Positions 9,977 through 21,445 are shown, numbered from the stretch's first letter. The stretch: 64,000 bases of DNA from Rapana venosa (GCA_028751875.1 CM054140.1:10896427-10960426); one strand, 5' to 3'. Program-made: numbers and translations. The notes: a model not told the origin generated them from the sequence alone.

Positions 9977-10068
9977 CAACTTAGAGAACCGTCGTCATCA
10001 GACTTGTCTGTGTGTTTCTGTTTGCATGGCCAACGTATTATCTCAATCTGCGCTTACCCATAATTAAG

Positions 10069-10069
<1 letters not shown>

Positions 10070-10134
<65 letters not shown>
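10070..10134. repeat. (CA)n microsatellite
   Basis: Pure CA array. Confidence 0.97.
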
Positions 10135-10136
<2 letters not shown>

Positions 10137-10197
10137 CCAAGCTGTGATAAGAAATGTCACCCATTCGCTTAAATGTTGCCCACCCCCCAGATTACAA

Positions 10198-10403
10198 AAG
10201 ACAAAAGGTAAAGGTGTTCCCATAACCTATGTGGTCGTAGAGGAGCGAGGCATCAGAGACCTCAGCTTCTCTAGGGCCAGCATATTGAGGGCGGCGCCCA
10301 TCTCCTCTCCCTCGCTGCTTTACCTTCCCTGACCCTAAAGAGGGCAGGTACCCGTTTCCAGATGGGTGAACTGGGGACTGTACTGAAGCCAAGGCGCGTA
10401 AAC
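10198..10403 (-). mobile_element. SINE-B, 5' truncated
   Basis: It begins with the tail complement AAAGGTAAAGGTG, then CCCATAACCTATGTGGTCGT, GAGGGCGGCGCCCATCTCCT, TTTACCTTCCCTGACCC and ACTGAAGCCAAGGCGCG. Truncation falls just before the 5S-like part of the head, which is therefore absent. Confidence 0.8.
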
Positions 10404-10607
10404 CTCAAAGTAATGACATCTCTCTATATGAATGAATGCTTTGTGGGCAAATAATGTTGCAGAATGGACATCCTGCACCCTTGCCCATTCCAGTGTTTCC
10501 AAGATCACTGCCTGGTGGCCAGAATGAAACATTGCAGGCAAATGTCATAGAGTGTATTCAGAGAAAATGTTTGCCAAATTTTCAAAGGAAGATAAGAAAA
10601 AAAGAGA

Positions 10608-10675
10608 TCTCTGAACCCTAAACAGGTTTAATGTACATCGGTCTTTGGTCACAATACATGACATTGAGCAAGGCA
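10608..10675. mobile_element. Family F unit
   Basis: CTCTGAACCCTAAACAGGTT, TAATGTACATCGGTCTTTGG and CACAATACAT match units at 16644-16705 and 17147-17205. Each is preceded by, or near, GA-rich sequence. It is probably a retroposon terminus. Confidence 0.55.
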
Positions 10676-10914
10676 AAAAGGCAAGTGAAGGAAACGAAAT
10701 GCCAAAAAAGAGATCGTCACATTTTCCATCTATGCCAGCTCTCCTGGTGGCATCACATCAAGTACATCATCCAGATAAACAAAACAATAAGACGATAAAC
10801 CTTGAAAGCAAAACATGAAGTCAGTAAACATAAAATAATCAAAAGAACGGCATATCAAGCAGCCACAAACGACTTACAATGGTAACAAAAGTATAAATAA
10901 CATCACCATTACAA

Positions 10915-10962
10915 AATGCTTTCCCGTCTAATATCACAACTTGTGAAAAGACGTGAAATGAA
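10915..10962 (+). mobile_element. LINE-type 3' hairpin motif
   Basis: CCCGTCTAATATCACAACTT followed by GTGAAAAGACGTGAAATGAA can fold: CGTCT pairs with AGACG and TCAC with GTGA. The same motif occurs at 16338-16375, immediately before a CA array. Confidence 0.5.
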
Positions 10963-11007
10963 TTTGAACAAAATGTTTTTTCTGTCGTCTGTTGATTGTA
11001 TGAAAAG

Positions 11008-11198
<191 letters not shown>

Positions 11199-11235
11199 TT
11201 CCTAGCTCAAACTTTCCAACTGTTTGGACTACTAT

Positions 11236-11345
11236 TGTTTTCGTTCCTCGGCTAGTACTCCGACGTTCACCAATGGTGAGATCTGCGTATGCGACTGTTT
11301 TTTCCCCACCTTTAAGGCAACCACACTTCGACTTCGGGAGATGAA
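11236..11345 (-). mobile_element. SINE-C 3' region fragment
   Basis: CTCGGCTAGTACTCCGACGT, GGTGAGATCTGCGTATGCGA and CCACACTTCGACTTCGGGAG match the SINE-C hairpin portion, with mismatches in the hairpin. Confidence 0.6.
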
Positions 11346-11407
11346 TACTGACATATAAAGAGCCCTCAGCATCACCACTAGAACGAGAGTGATTGTGATC
11401 TCGATTT

Positions 11408-11650
11408 TTTTTTCGGATGAGACTATAAACCGAGGTCCCGTGTGCGACCGCACGCAGAACATCTTACGCACACGTTAAAACCCGTTCTGTTTTTCGAAAG
11501 GGTAGGGTAGGCCATGGTGTGCCGGTGGGGAAACGAATAACAAAATTTACAAAAACTGCATACACACGGGGACTGGATATATAAAAGCACATGAGCGTTT
11601 ATTCCATTGTCCTGGAAAGAAAAGAATAAAATAAAGAAACAAACAAACAA
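11408..11650 (+). mobile_element. SINE-C fragment with the shared central block
   Basis: CGGATGAGACTATAAACCGA and GGTCCCGTGTGCGACCGCAC form one of the cleanest copies of the shared block. It continues through TGTGCCGGTGGGG and GGGGACTGGATATA to AGAATAAAATAAAG and an (AAAC)n tail at 11636-11668. The tRNA-like head is absent. Confidence 0.7.
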
Positions 11651-11749
11651 ACAAACAAACAAACAAAGATAATGGTTTAAGGTGCTAACGAGAAGAATGA
11701 TTACAATGCAATCAAGCAGACTACAGTATTATAGCGGGTGTGAGAGCAT

Positions 11750-11860
11750 CCACACACACTCATGCACATCACTCTAACAAACATGCATGGACTCATGTGC
11801 GCACGCTTGCGCGCGCGCGCACGCATACACACACACACACACACATACACGCTTCTCGTG
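11750..11860. repeat. CA and GCGC alternating tract
   Basis: Alternating purine/pyrimidine CA/GC sequence, including TTGCGCGCGCGCGCACGC at about 11808-11825, a potential Z-DNA former. Confidence 0.75.
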
Positions 11861-11869
11861 TCTCTTTGG

Positions 11870-12435
11870 CTCTGTATTGAATTATGTTACATTGTGTTGT
11901 GTTGTATTGCATTTTATACTATATTTGTTGCATCATGTGTTGCATTGTACTGCATTGCTTTGCATTGCAATGTATAATAATTATTGATCTGTATTGGATT
12001 GGATTGGATTGCGTTGTGTTATATTGCTCTGTGCTGGATTGAATTGGATTTGGATTGCTCTGTGTATGATTGAATTGGATTGGATTGCTCTGCGTTGGAT
12101 TGGATTTATCTGTATTGGATTGGATGATATTGCTCTGTAATGCATTGCAGTTAATTGCATTGGATTGGACTGCATTGCATTGTATTGTATTATATTGCTC
12201 TGATTTTGCATTGCAGTGAATTGAATTGGATTGCATGGTATTGCGTTGTATTACATTGCTTTGTATTGGTTGTATTGCATTGAATTGCTCTATATTGTTT
12301 TGGATTATATTGGATTGGAGTGCTCTCTATTATATTGGACTGTATTGTATCATCGTATTGTCTTTTTCTGTATTGTATTTTTATTGGGTTGGATTGTATA
12401 CATTGCTCTGGATTGGATTGGATTGGGTTGGATAG
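11870..12435. repeat. Degenerate ATTGG/ATTGC/ATTGT pentamer array
   Basis: About 560 bases are dominated by five-base words (TATTG, GATTG, CTCTG, GATTT) that drift irregularly. The word set is the reverse complement of that at 131-480. A short piece of the same kind is at 44158-44215. Confidence 0.85.
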
Positions 12436-12510
12436 CAGTGTCAAGTCAAGTCAAGGCAAAGTTCTCTGCGTGAAATTCGGGTCTTGCTGTCTCCGGGAAG
12501 AGAGCCTTAT
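12436..12510 (-). mobile_element. SINE-A body fragment
   Basis: AGTCAAGTCAAGGC is followed by AAAGTTCTCTGCGTGAAATT, CGGGTCTTGCTG and CCGGGAAGAG, the SINE-A body module. An (AAC)n tract begins soon after at 12541. Confidence 0.55.
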
Positions 12511-12539
12511 TCGCCATCAGTGAATCCCCACCCATTAGG

Positions 12540-12540
<1 letters not shown>

Positions 12541-12574
<34 letters not shown>

Positions 12575-12580
12575 CTTCAC

Positions 12581-12611
<31 letters not shown>

Positions 12612-12624
12612 ACACACACGCACG

Positions 12625-12690
<66 letters not shown>
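12541..12690. repeat. (AAC)n then (CA)n microsatellites
   Basis: Eleven AAC units, a short spacer, then about 110 bases of CA with CGCA interruptions. Confidence 0.95.
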
Positions 12691-12692
<2 letters not shown>

Positions 12693-12814
12693 AAGCAGTT
12701 GAATGGAGTTTGACAGAATGATATATAGAAATGACCTGCCCGAAGACCCAATCAATGACGAGACAGTGTGCTGTGTGAAAACAGCTCGCCCACTCTGGTC
12801 AATAGCCCTCACTG

Positions 12815-12862
12815 TCTTCTCCTCTCCTCTCTTCTCTTCTCTTCTCTTCTCTTGTCTTCTTT
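12815..12862. repeat. (CTCTT)n pentamer tract
   Basis: CTCTC and CTCTT pentamers, short and imperfect. Confidence 0.8.
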
Positions 12863-12979
12863 TTCAGGGCAACCTTTACCTTACAGGATAGGGGCCATGC
12901 ACATCGTTTTAGTCTAGGTTTTTTTGTTGCTCTTCTGGTGTGGGTTTTTTTGATAAGCCAGTCTATCTGTCTGTTCGTG

Positions 12980-13242
<263 letters not shown>

Positions 13243-13269
13243 TGTGTATGTGTGTGTTTTATTTTAGTT

Positions 13270-13375
13270 TATTTTTTTGTTTCGAGGATAATGGAATAAG
13301 CACTCGTGTGCTTTTAATTTTTGCATCCAGTCCTCGTGTGTATGCAGTTGTGTGAATTTTTTCACCTGCTTTTTT
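13270..13375 (-). mobile_element. SINE-C fragment (tail-side module)
   Basis: TTTCGAGGATAATGGAATAA, GCACTCGTGTGC and CATCCAGTCCTCGTGTGTAT match the tail-side module also seen at 4045-4110. Confidence 0.6.
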
Positions 13376-13620
13376 TCCACATACTGATTCATTAAAATTG
13401 TGTGTATGCGCATTTGTATGTTTACATGCCTTAGGTACACGCGCGCGCGTGGGTGTGGGTGTGCGTGTGTGGCGGAAGGGGGGGGGGGGGCGAGGGTTGC
13501 ACTGAGTCTATCAAGTCAAGTAAAAGTCAACCTTTTATTTTCAGATGGGACATAGACTAAGCAACGTTATAGCTTTCTTCATCAAACCATCCATCTCAAA
13601 AAATCAAGGGAGGGTGACAC

Positions 13621-13745
13621 CAGTACACCCAGCATGCATCCTGCTACCCAGTGTGGGATGGACTCCGTCGAGTTGCCCAAGAGACACTGCCTGAAAAAAA
13701 GTCAAGAGCGTCCCATCAACAACTCGAGGAGTTCAGGAAAAAGTG
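13621..13745. mobile_element. Family E unit
   Basis: ACACCCAGCATGCATCCTGC, TGGACTCCGTCGAGTTGCCC and GACACTGCCTGAAAAAAAGT match 30362-30475, with partial matches at 24423-24480 and, reversed, 22590-22640. Confidence 0.55.
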
Positions 13746-13764
13746 GTATCCCTCGTTCACCCCC

Positions 13765-13885
13765 TGTGGGGATGTCTGGGGCCTGTCAGTATAAACAGCA
13801 TCCCCCACTTTCTGGAAATTCTGTGCTAGGAATTCCCTCTTTTCTACCCCTGATATCTCTTTCTATTCTGCAGACTCCCTAAACA
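13765..13885 (+). mobile_element. Family D fragment
   Basis: GGGGATGTCTGGGGCCTGTC, AGTATAAACAGCATCCCCCA and GTGCTAGGAATTCCCTCTTT match the first third of family D. It is truncated before the trinucleotide-bearing end. Confidence 0.7.
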
Positions 13886-14310
13886 TTCTTTTTCGTGATG
13901 TTCCACCGGGCACCATTGTTAACTTCCTGAGAGAATCAGGGTTTTTTTTCCCCGTCTGATATCAGTGAAAGTGTTACAGATGGTCACTAAGAACAAGGTT
14001 GTTTTAAGGAATCTGGTTTGGGTTTTATCTCTTTTTATGTCTGGTTGATGTGGTTTTTCCACCACAACGCGGTGCCCATCCTGGGTTGGCCCTTATGGTT
14101 GGCCAGGGAGTTGATACAAGGAACGGTAGTAGAGTTTGGTTTTATACCCTGTTTTAATCTGTGTATAGTTGCACAGTTTTATTCTGAGATTTAAAGTTTT
14201 ACGAAGTGGCAGCCCTGATGTGGCCTCTGTGTCTGTGTCTGTGTGCGTATGGGTGGGTGGGTGAGGGGGCTGGGAGGGTCAGTTGCTTTTCTTTTTCATC
14301 AAACCATCTA
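13886..14310. other. Unassigned sequence ending in a repeated short motif
   Basis: Nothing gene-like is seen. At 14295-14316 the motif TTCATCAAACCATCTATCTA runs straight into the GT array. The same motif occurs near 13573 and 43712, and reversed near 16048. Confidence 0.4.
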
Positions 14311-14314
14311 TCTA

Positions 14315-14520
<206 letters not shown>

Positions 14521-14814
14521 GGGTCCATTTCCATGGAAACAGATGTTGAGAGCTTAGGACGTCACAGCCTCTGTAACTTTTTTTTAAAACATGTTTATTC
14601 AGTTTTATCATGTTGTACATTGTTATATGTCATGAAATATAGTTTTCGTTATATATGGGGGGAAAAAGCAGTGAGAAATATTCACACTCAAAATTTCACA
14701 AAAAAGAGAAGGAAAAATGATAGACTAAACATCAGGAAATAAACGAAAGAAAATAAAACCCAATCACATATACACACCCACCCTAATAAGTAAAGGATAG
14801 AAAGAGAAGAAGGG

Positions 14815-14843
14815 TGAGACAGACAGACAGACAGACAGACAGA
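14815..14843. repeat. (GACA)n
   Basis: Short tetranucleotide array. Confidence 0.9.
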
Positions 14844-14984
14844 GGTCACAAAAGAGATAGTATGTTTTACGGTCTCTGTAACTTAGATGGCGACTGTCAT
14901 GTTACGTAATTTTCCTTCATGCATCTTGCTTGGGAAGGAGGGAAGGAAGGAGGTATTATTAATATAACATGAGTACTGTGGCTG

Positions 14985-15193
14985 TCTGTGTGTGTGTGTG
15001 TGCGTGTGTGTCTGTGGGGGGGGGGGGGGGGGTGTGAGTTGTGTGTGTGTGTGGTGGGGTTGTGTGTTGGTGTAGTGTGTGTGTGTGTGTGTAGTGTGTG
15101 TGTGTGTGTGTGTGTGGTGTGTGTGTGTGGTGTATGTGTGGTGTGGTGATTTGGTGGTGTGTTGTGTGGTGTGATGTGTGTTGGTGTGTGTGT

Positions 15194-15224
<31 letters not shown>

Positions 15225-15622
15225 GTGTGCGTGTGTGTGGTGCTGCGTCGGTGTGTTGTGTGTGTGTAGTGTGGTGTGTCGTGTGTGTTGTGGTGTGTGT
15301 GTGTGTGTGTTTGTGTATGTGTGTGTGTCTTGTGTGTTGTGTGTGTGTGTGGTGTATGTGTGTGGTTTGTGTGTGTGTGGTGTGGTGTCTGTTGTTGGCG
15401 GGGGTGTGGTGTGTGGTTTTGGTGTTGTGTGTGTGTTTGTTGGTGTCTGTGTATGTGTGTGCGGCGCTGGGGTGTATGTGTGTGTGTGTGTGTGTGCTTG
15501 GTGTTGTGTGTGTTGTGTGTGTGTCTGTGCGCGTGTTGTGTGTGTGTGTGTGTGTGTTGTGTTGTGTGTGTGTGTGTTGTGTGTGGTGTTGTTTTTTGTG
15601 TTGTTGTTGTGTGTGTGTGTGC
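14985..15622. repeat. Irregular GT/GTT/GGT-rich region
   Basis: About 640 bases of GT with frequent extra T or G, so the phase changes often. The long Cys/Val-rich reading frames here are artefacts of composition. Confidence 0.93.
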
Positions 15623-15732
15623 TCCGGTACCCACGAGTTGGCCCATACGCTTATATCAGACTGCATACGTAAATGCTCTACAAATGTTTCCTGTTAATAA
15701 GGCAGCAACAGACTGTGAAATTAAAACGCGTT

Positions 15733-15788
15733 ATGGAGAGAGAGAAGGGGGGGAGAGAGAGGGAGAGAGAGAGGGGGAGAGGGAGAGG

Positions 15789-15843
<55 letters not shown>

Positions 15844-15928
15844 TCAGACAGACAGACAGACAGACAGAGGCACAAAGAGTGAGAAAGAGAGACAGACAGA
15901 CAGATAGACAGACACACACACACACGCA

Positions 15929-15984
<56 letters not shown>

Positions 15985-15985
15985 T
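15733..15985. repeat. (GA)n, (GACA)n, (CA)n compound array
   Basis: GA and GGGA, then GACA with small interruptions, then CA from about 15910. Confidence 0.95.
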
Positions 15986-16123
15986 GTATGGTTTAACATT
16001 GAATAGGTTTTTATTCTATGTCTGCATATATATTATCTCTTTTTCTTTAGATAGATGGCTTGATAAAAAAGCAAATCTACTGCTTATTTAATGTACCACC
16101 TGAAAATACAAATTTGACTTTGA

Positions 16124-16127
<4 letters not shown>

Positions 16128-16203
<76 letters not shown>
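16128..16203. repeat. (CA)n microsatellite after TTTGACTTTGACTTTCAC
   Basis: The CA array starts after AAATTTGACTTTGACTTT, a TTGACT-type retroposon terminus. Confidence 0.95.
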
Positions 16204-16205
<2 letters not shown>

Positions 16206-16329
16206 ACTGTTGGACATTGTGTTAGGATTGATAAGAAGTCCGATAATTCAGTTTTTGTAGTATGTTAAAGTTAGTTTTTAAGTACTGTTATTTGACACTT
16301 TTTGTTATTGTTTGCATTCTCTTGTTTAT

Positions 16330-16478
16330 ATTACTTTTTCCCGTCTAAAATCACTAAATGTGAATAGACGTTAAACTGAAGATCACACACACACACACAC
16401 ACACACGAATGAATGAATGAATGAATGAATGAATGAATGAATGAATGAATGAATGAATGAATGAATGAATGAATGAAA
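16330..16478 (+). mobile_element. LINE-type 3' hairpin motif, then (CA)n and (GAAT)n
   Basis: CCCGTCTAAAATCACTAAAT, GTGAATAGACGTTAAACTGA, then CA at 16385-16406 and GAAT at 16407-16475. The hairpin motif matches 10915-10962, which supports a shared 3' terminus. Confidence 0.6.
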
Positions 16479-16643
16479 AATCTTTGATACGCAAGAATGA
16501 AGATGTTATGCCAAGTCTGGTCTTACAATCTGTCCTCCTAAACATACATACATTTAAACAAATCAAACAAAAATAGATATAGATAAACATTGGAGATAAA
16601 AACCACAAACAGCACTAAATAACACATGAGAGAGAGAGAGAGA

Positions 16644-16708
16644 GAACTCTCTGAACTCTGAAATGATTTAATGTACATTGGCCTTGGACCACAATACATT
16701 TGTTGGGC
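16644..16708. mobile_element. Family F unit
   Basis: After a GA tract: AACTCTCTGAACTCTGAAAT, GATTTAATGTACATTGGCCT and ACCACAATACAT. Confidence 0.6.
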
Positions 16709-17024
16709 TTGGGATAGAACAATGGGTTCATTCATCTCATTGGCAAAGCAAATGCACAAACAAATGATTTATGACTGGTTAGAGAAGAAAAACACCAACA
16801 TATACATAGCCAAATAATGCAAAAAGATTATGTCAGTAACAATTTATGACTGAATAAAAAAGAAAACACCATTTATTCTATTTCTTGATTATAAACCTTC
16901 AATCAACCATAACCCAATCATAGAAAGAAGATGCTGTCTAAGAAAATCATCCATATTGAGTGTATCAAATCGTAGCAGTCTTTCAATAAAATATTTGAGC
17001 CAACATTATTAATTAATTAATGCA

Positions 17025-17068
17025 TTCATTCATTCATTCATTCATTCATTCATTCATTCATTCATTCA
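17025..17068. repeat. (ATTC)n tetranucleotide
   Basis: About ten ATTC units. Confidence 0.95.
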
Positions 17069-17139
17069 CAGCTATACAGTTTAAATACTGCTCTTTTACA
17101 AAATACTTTTAAACGATCTATACACATCATACCTCTCTT

Positions 17140-17208
17140 TATGAGAGAGAGAACTCTGAACTCTGAAATTATTTAATTGCACATTGGCCTTAGGCCACAA
17201 TACAATAT
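17140..17208. mobile_element. Family F unit
   Basis: GAGAGAGAACTCTGAACTCT, GAAATTATTTAATTGCACAT and TTGGCCTTAGGCCACAATAC. It is the closest partner of 16644-16708. Confidence 0.6.
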
Positions 17209-17259
17209 AGAAAAGAAAATAAGAAAATATCTTATATAACAGCACCTATCTATATTGAG

Positions 17260-17690
17260 AGAGAGAGAATCAATGAATCAATGAATCAATGGATGAATGA
17301 ATGATTTTTGGTACGCAACGAGAGAGAGAGAATAAATGAATGAATAAATGAATAAATGAATGAATGAATGATCTTTGGTGCGCAACGAGAGACCGACAGA
17401 GAGACAAAGAGATAGAGAGAGACGGAGAATGAATGAATGAATGAATGAATGAATGAATGAATGAATGAATGAAATGCATTAATTAATTAATTAATTAATT
17501 ATCTGGGATGCGCAACGAGAGAGAGAGAGAGAGTAAGAGAGAGAGAGACAAACAGACAGACAAAAGAGAGCGAGATGGAGATAGGGAGAGAGTTAGAGAG
17601 AGAGACAGACAGACAGACAAAAGAGAGAGAGAGGGGGAGAGAGGGAGAGGAAGAGAGAGACAGAGAGACAGAGAGAGAGTCCAGACTCAA
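17260..17690. repeat. Repeating composite of (GAAT)n, a TTTGG-CGCAACGAGAG unit and (GA)n/(GACA)n
   Basis: The module (GAAT)n, then GATTTTTGGTACGCAACGAG or a variant, then (GA)n recurs near 17300, 17370 and 17500. A related ATCTTTGATACGCAAG follows the GAAT array at 16480. The unique core is about 20 bases and the microsatellites on both sides vary in length. Confidence 0.75.
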
Positions 17691-17845
17691 CTTGATTAGT
17701 CTGGTACTCCTGTCACGGCACGGAGAATTTCATAAAGAGTCATATGGATCGTAACATAAAATTAATAACTTGCAATAAGAAGAAAATATTTCAACACTTC
17801 CGTGTGACAGAAATGTTGATATAATCAGCGTTAATTAATTAGTAG

Positions 17846-18060
17846 TCACACACACACATTCACACACATACACACATACACACACTCTCTCTCTCTCTCT
17901 CTTCCTCTCTCTTCTCTCTCTCTTCTCTCTCTTCCTCCTCTCTCCTCTCTCACGCACACACACACACATACACACACACACAAACACACTCACACACACG
18001 CGCGCGCGCACGCACACACCACACACACACACACACCACACACCACACAAACACACACAT
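17846..18060. repeat. (CA)n, (CT)n, (CA)n compound array
   Basis: CA and CATACA, then CT with CCTCT variants, then CA with CGCGCG. Confidence 0.93.
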
Positions 18061-18061
18061 A

Positions 18062-18215
18062 CATCATTCGGATGAGAGTAGGTCATTGTGTGCCGGTGGA
18101 AACATATGACAAAATTTACAAAACCGCATACGCACGGGGACTGGATGTAAAAAAAAGCACACAAGTGCTTATTCCATTATCCTCGATATAAAAGAATAAA
18201 ATAAAATAAATAATA
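18062..18215 (+). mobile_element. SINE-C tail-side fragment
   Basis: TGTGTGCCGGTGGAAACATA, GACAAAATTTACAAAACCGC, GGGGACTGGATGTAAA and TTATTCCATTATCCTCGATA. Tail of AATAAAATAAA. Nearly identical to 39405-39545. Confidence 0.7.
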
Positions 18216-18219
18216 AATA

Positions 18220-18257
18220 AAAACACACACACACGCGCACGCACGCACAAACGAGCG

Positions 18258-18296
<39 letters not shown>

Positions 18297-18300
18297 GCAC
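18220..18300. repeat. (CA)n with CGCG variants
   Basis: CA and GCAC alternating tract. Confidence 0.9.
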
Positions 18301-18444
18301 GCACACTGACGTGTGCTCTTCAAAACGCGACCCTTCCTTCATCAAAAAGACTTTTCAGTGAACAGAACGGCTACAAATGTTAAACACTCCAGGACAAAAA
18401 CCTGAACACTTTTTTTAACGGAGATTTGAACCCGTACTCCTCTC

Positions 18445-18757
18445 CCGTGGGGATACCGGGGAGCCTATCAGTATAAACAGCATCCCCCACCTTCTGGCAA
18501 TTCTGTGCTAGGAACTCCCTCTTCTCTATCCCTCTCTTTCTTTCTGCCTTGTTCCTTTTCTTCCTGTCACCTCCTTCTTGTCTATTTTCTACCTTCTTGG
18601 TCCATTCTCCTGCCTTTTTTCCCCAGAAATACTTGAAAGTTAACAATTCTATCCCATGCCGAAGTCAAATGTGCTGGGTCTGACTTGTCAGGCGCTTAAC
18701 GACAGCGCAACGCATTTTCGCTCATACGACAGACAATAATTGTTGCTGTCTGAGCGT
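18445..18757 (+). mobile_element. Family D element
   Basis: GGGGATACCGGGGAGCCTAT through AGGAACTCCCTCTTCTCT, CCTTCTTGGTCCATTCTCC, GAAATACTTGAAAGTTAACA, CTGACTTGTCAGGCGCTTAA and GACAATAATTGTTGCTGTCT, ending in GAGCGTTCGACGACG where the trinucleotide array begins. Confidence 0.8.
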
Positions 18758-18934
18758 TCGACGACGACGACGACGACGAAGAAGAAGAAGAACAACAAGA
18801 ACAAGAACAAGAACAAGACAAGAAGAACAAGAAGAACAAGAACAAGAACAAGAATTAGAACAAGAAGAACAAGAAGAACAAGAACAAGAAGAACAAGAAG
18901 AACAAGAAGAACAAGAAGAAATAGTAATAGTAGT

Positions 18935-18970
<36 letters not shown>

Positions 18971-19075
18971 AGAAGAACAACAACAACAACAAGAACAAGA
19001 AGAACAAGAAGAACAAGAACAAGAAGAACAAGAAGAACAAGAAGAACAAGAAGAAATAGTAATAGTAGTAGTAGT

Positions 19076-19114
<39 letters not shown>

Positions 19115-19372
19115 AGAAGAAGAAGAAGAAGAAGAAGAAGAAGAAGAAGAACAAGAACAAGAACAAGAAAAGAAAAGAACAAGAAAGAGAACAAGAAGAA
19201 CAAGAAGAACAAGAACAAAAACAAGAACAACAAGAACAAGAACAAGACGAACAAGAACAAGAACAAGAAGAACAAGAAGACGAACAAGAAGAAGAAGAAG
19301 GAGAAGAAGAAGAAGAAGAAGAAGAAGAAGAAGAAGAAGAAGAAGAAGAAGAAGAAGAAGAAGAAGAAGAAG

Positions 19373-19412
<40 letters not shown>

Positions 19413-19465
19413 CAGCAGCATCAACAACAACAACAGCAACAACAACAACAACAACAACAAGAAAC
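18758..19465. repeat. (GAC)n, (GAA)n, (CAA)n, (CAG)n trinucleotide mosaic, about 700 bp
   Basis: Nearly every trinucleotide here is GAC, GAA, AAC, CAG or TAG. A sub-block (AATAGTAATAGTAGTAG, CAG run, AAGAAGAAGAACAAC) occurs twice, at about 18920-18975 and 19055-19115, so a segment was duplicated after the mosaic formed. Confidence 0.95.
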
Positions 19466-19599
19466 GGTACCTGCAAAGACCGTTAGAAGAGGAGAAGTGA
19501 AGGCACAAACCACGGGGCTAATTGGGCCCTTCTGAAGGACAGGGAAGGAGGGGAGGGAGGGAGCGGGGTGTTAGTGTTTGTGTTACGTGGCTGTCAGCT

Positions 19600-19890
<291 letters not shown>

Positions 19891-20030
19891 AGACAGAGGC
19901 AAAGAGAGACATGGACTCAAGAGGCACAGACAGACAGACACACAGACACACAGACAAACATGCACAGAGAGAGAAACAGAAACAAAGACAGAGAGACAGA
20001 CAGAGACAGAGAGTTGAAATCCAAGTTTAA
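19891..20030. repeat. GACA/GAGA-rich tract
   Basis: Imperfect GACA and CACA units follow the GT array. Confidence 0.8.
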
Positions 20031-20034
20031 AACA

Positions 20035-20235
20035 AAGAAGAAGAAGAAAGAAGAAGAAGAAGAAGAAGAGAAGAAGAAGAAGAAGAAGAAGAGAAGAAGA
20101 AGAAGAAGAAGAAGAGAAAAGAAGAAATTGAGAAGAAGAAGAAGAAGAATTAGGAACGAACAGACGAAGAAGAAGAAGAAGAAGAAGAAGAAGAAGAAGA
20201 AGAAGAAGAAGAAGAAGAAAAGAAGAGAGAAGAAG

Positions 20236-20279
<44 letters not shown>

Positions 20280-20400
20280 AACAACAACGAAAGAAGAAAA
20301 GAGAGAACAACAACAACAACACAACAACGAAGAAACAGAACAAGAAAGTGCATAAAGACAACAAACAACAGCAAACAACAAAAAAAACAACAACCACATA
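20035..20400. repeat. (GAA)n and (CAA)n mosaic
   Basis: GAA dominates to about 20235, CAA afterwards. Unlike the other mosaics I see no family D body beside it. Confidence 0.95.
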
Positions 20401-20529
20401 GCAACAAGAGGAACGCAAAACAAACGGAATGTCGAAAGGTCAATAGAAGCAGAAGTGCTGCAAGACAGTAGCACAGAGGTCAACCGAGAGGGTTTGTTAC
20501 TAGCCACCAAGTGCCACACGCTTCTAGAA

Positions 20530-20650
20530 GGTTGAACCTCCATTCTCCCCCGCCCCATTCCCCCCCCCTCCCCCGCCCCATCCCCTCCCTCTCCCTCCAT
20601 CCCTCCCCCCCCCCCCCCCCCCCCCCCCCCCCGCCTCCCCGCCTCGCCAC
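20530..20650. repeat. C-rich tract with a long C homopolymer
   Basis: CCCCTCCC-type sequence with an uninterrupted C run near 20605-20630. Confidence 0.9.
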
Positions 20651-20694
20651 TGCCCTCCCTTTGCATTCCATTTACATTCCCATCTTGATTCCGT

Positions 20695-20942
20695 CACACG
20701 TACACGCACCCACACGCCGCACGCACACACGCACGCACACACACACTCCACACACCTCGCTTGTACCCACGCACACACACACAACACACACAACACGCAC
20801 GCACACACACACACAACACGCCGCACGCACGCACGCACTCACACACATACACACATGCACACACACGCAACACACACACACCCCACACACACACACACAC
20901 AAGCACAAACAAAAACACACACACAACAACGCACGTACACAC

Positions 20943-20975
<33 letters not shown>

Positions 20976-21036
20976 CACACAAAACACACACACAAACACA
21001 CACTCACACACACGCACGCACACACACACACACACA
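20695..21036. repeat. (CA)n with CGCACG variants
   Basis: About 340 bases of CA and GCAC. Confidence 0.93.
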
Positions 21037-21125
21037 TACTCGGAACCTCGGTTTATAGTCTCATCCGAAAGACATTTGGGGGGAAGTGGAGTCAGTACTG
21101 ATGATAACTCCAGGGTAGAATCTCT
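21037..21125 (-). mobile_element. SINE-C shared central block fragment
   Basis: GGAACCTCGGTTTATAGTCT, CATCCGAAAGACATTTGGGG and GGAGTCAGTACTGATGATAA. A CA array is fused directly at its left edge and family D at its right. Confidence 0.65.
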
Positions 21126-21445
21126 AATCCCTCGTGGGGATGCCAGGGGCCTATCAGTATAACTAGCATCCCCACCTTCTGGTAATTCTGTGCTAGGAAT
21201 TCCCTCCTTTCTATCCCTCTTTTCGTTTCTACCTTGTCTCTTTTCTTCATGCCACCTCCCTGCTTGTCTATTTTCTGCCTTCTTGGTCCATTCTCCTGCC
21301 TTTTTTTTATCCAAAAAGACTTAAAAGATAACAATTCTCTCTTGTGCCGAAGTCGGATGCGCTGGGCCTGACTTGTCAGGCGCTTAACGGCAGCACGACG
21401 CGTTTTCGCTCATATGGCAGACAACAGCAGTTGCTGTCTGAGGGT
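21126..21445 (+). mobile_element. Family D element
   Basis: GGGGATGCCAGGGGCCTATC to GAAGTCGGATGCGCTGGGCC, TGACTTGTCAGGCGCTTAAC and GACAACAGCAGTTGCTGTCT. It ends at GAGGGTTCGACGACG, exactly where the trinucleotide mosaic starts. Confidence 0.8.

Noticed and set aside
18688..19486. Leu/Phe-rich or Lys/Thr/Ser-rich frames of about 250 codons on both strands
   Set aside because: Products of GAA/CAA/CAG trinucleotide arrays; long frames on both strands with homopolymeric residues are expected from such arrays.
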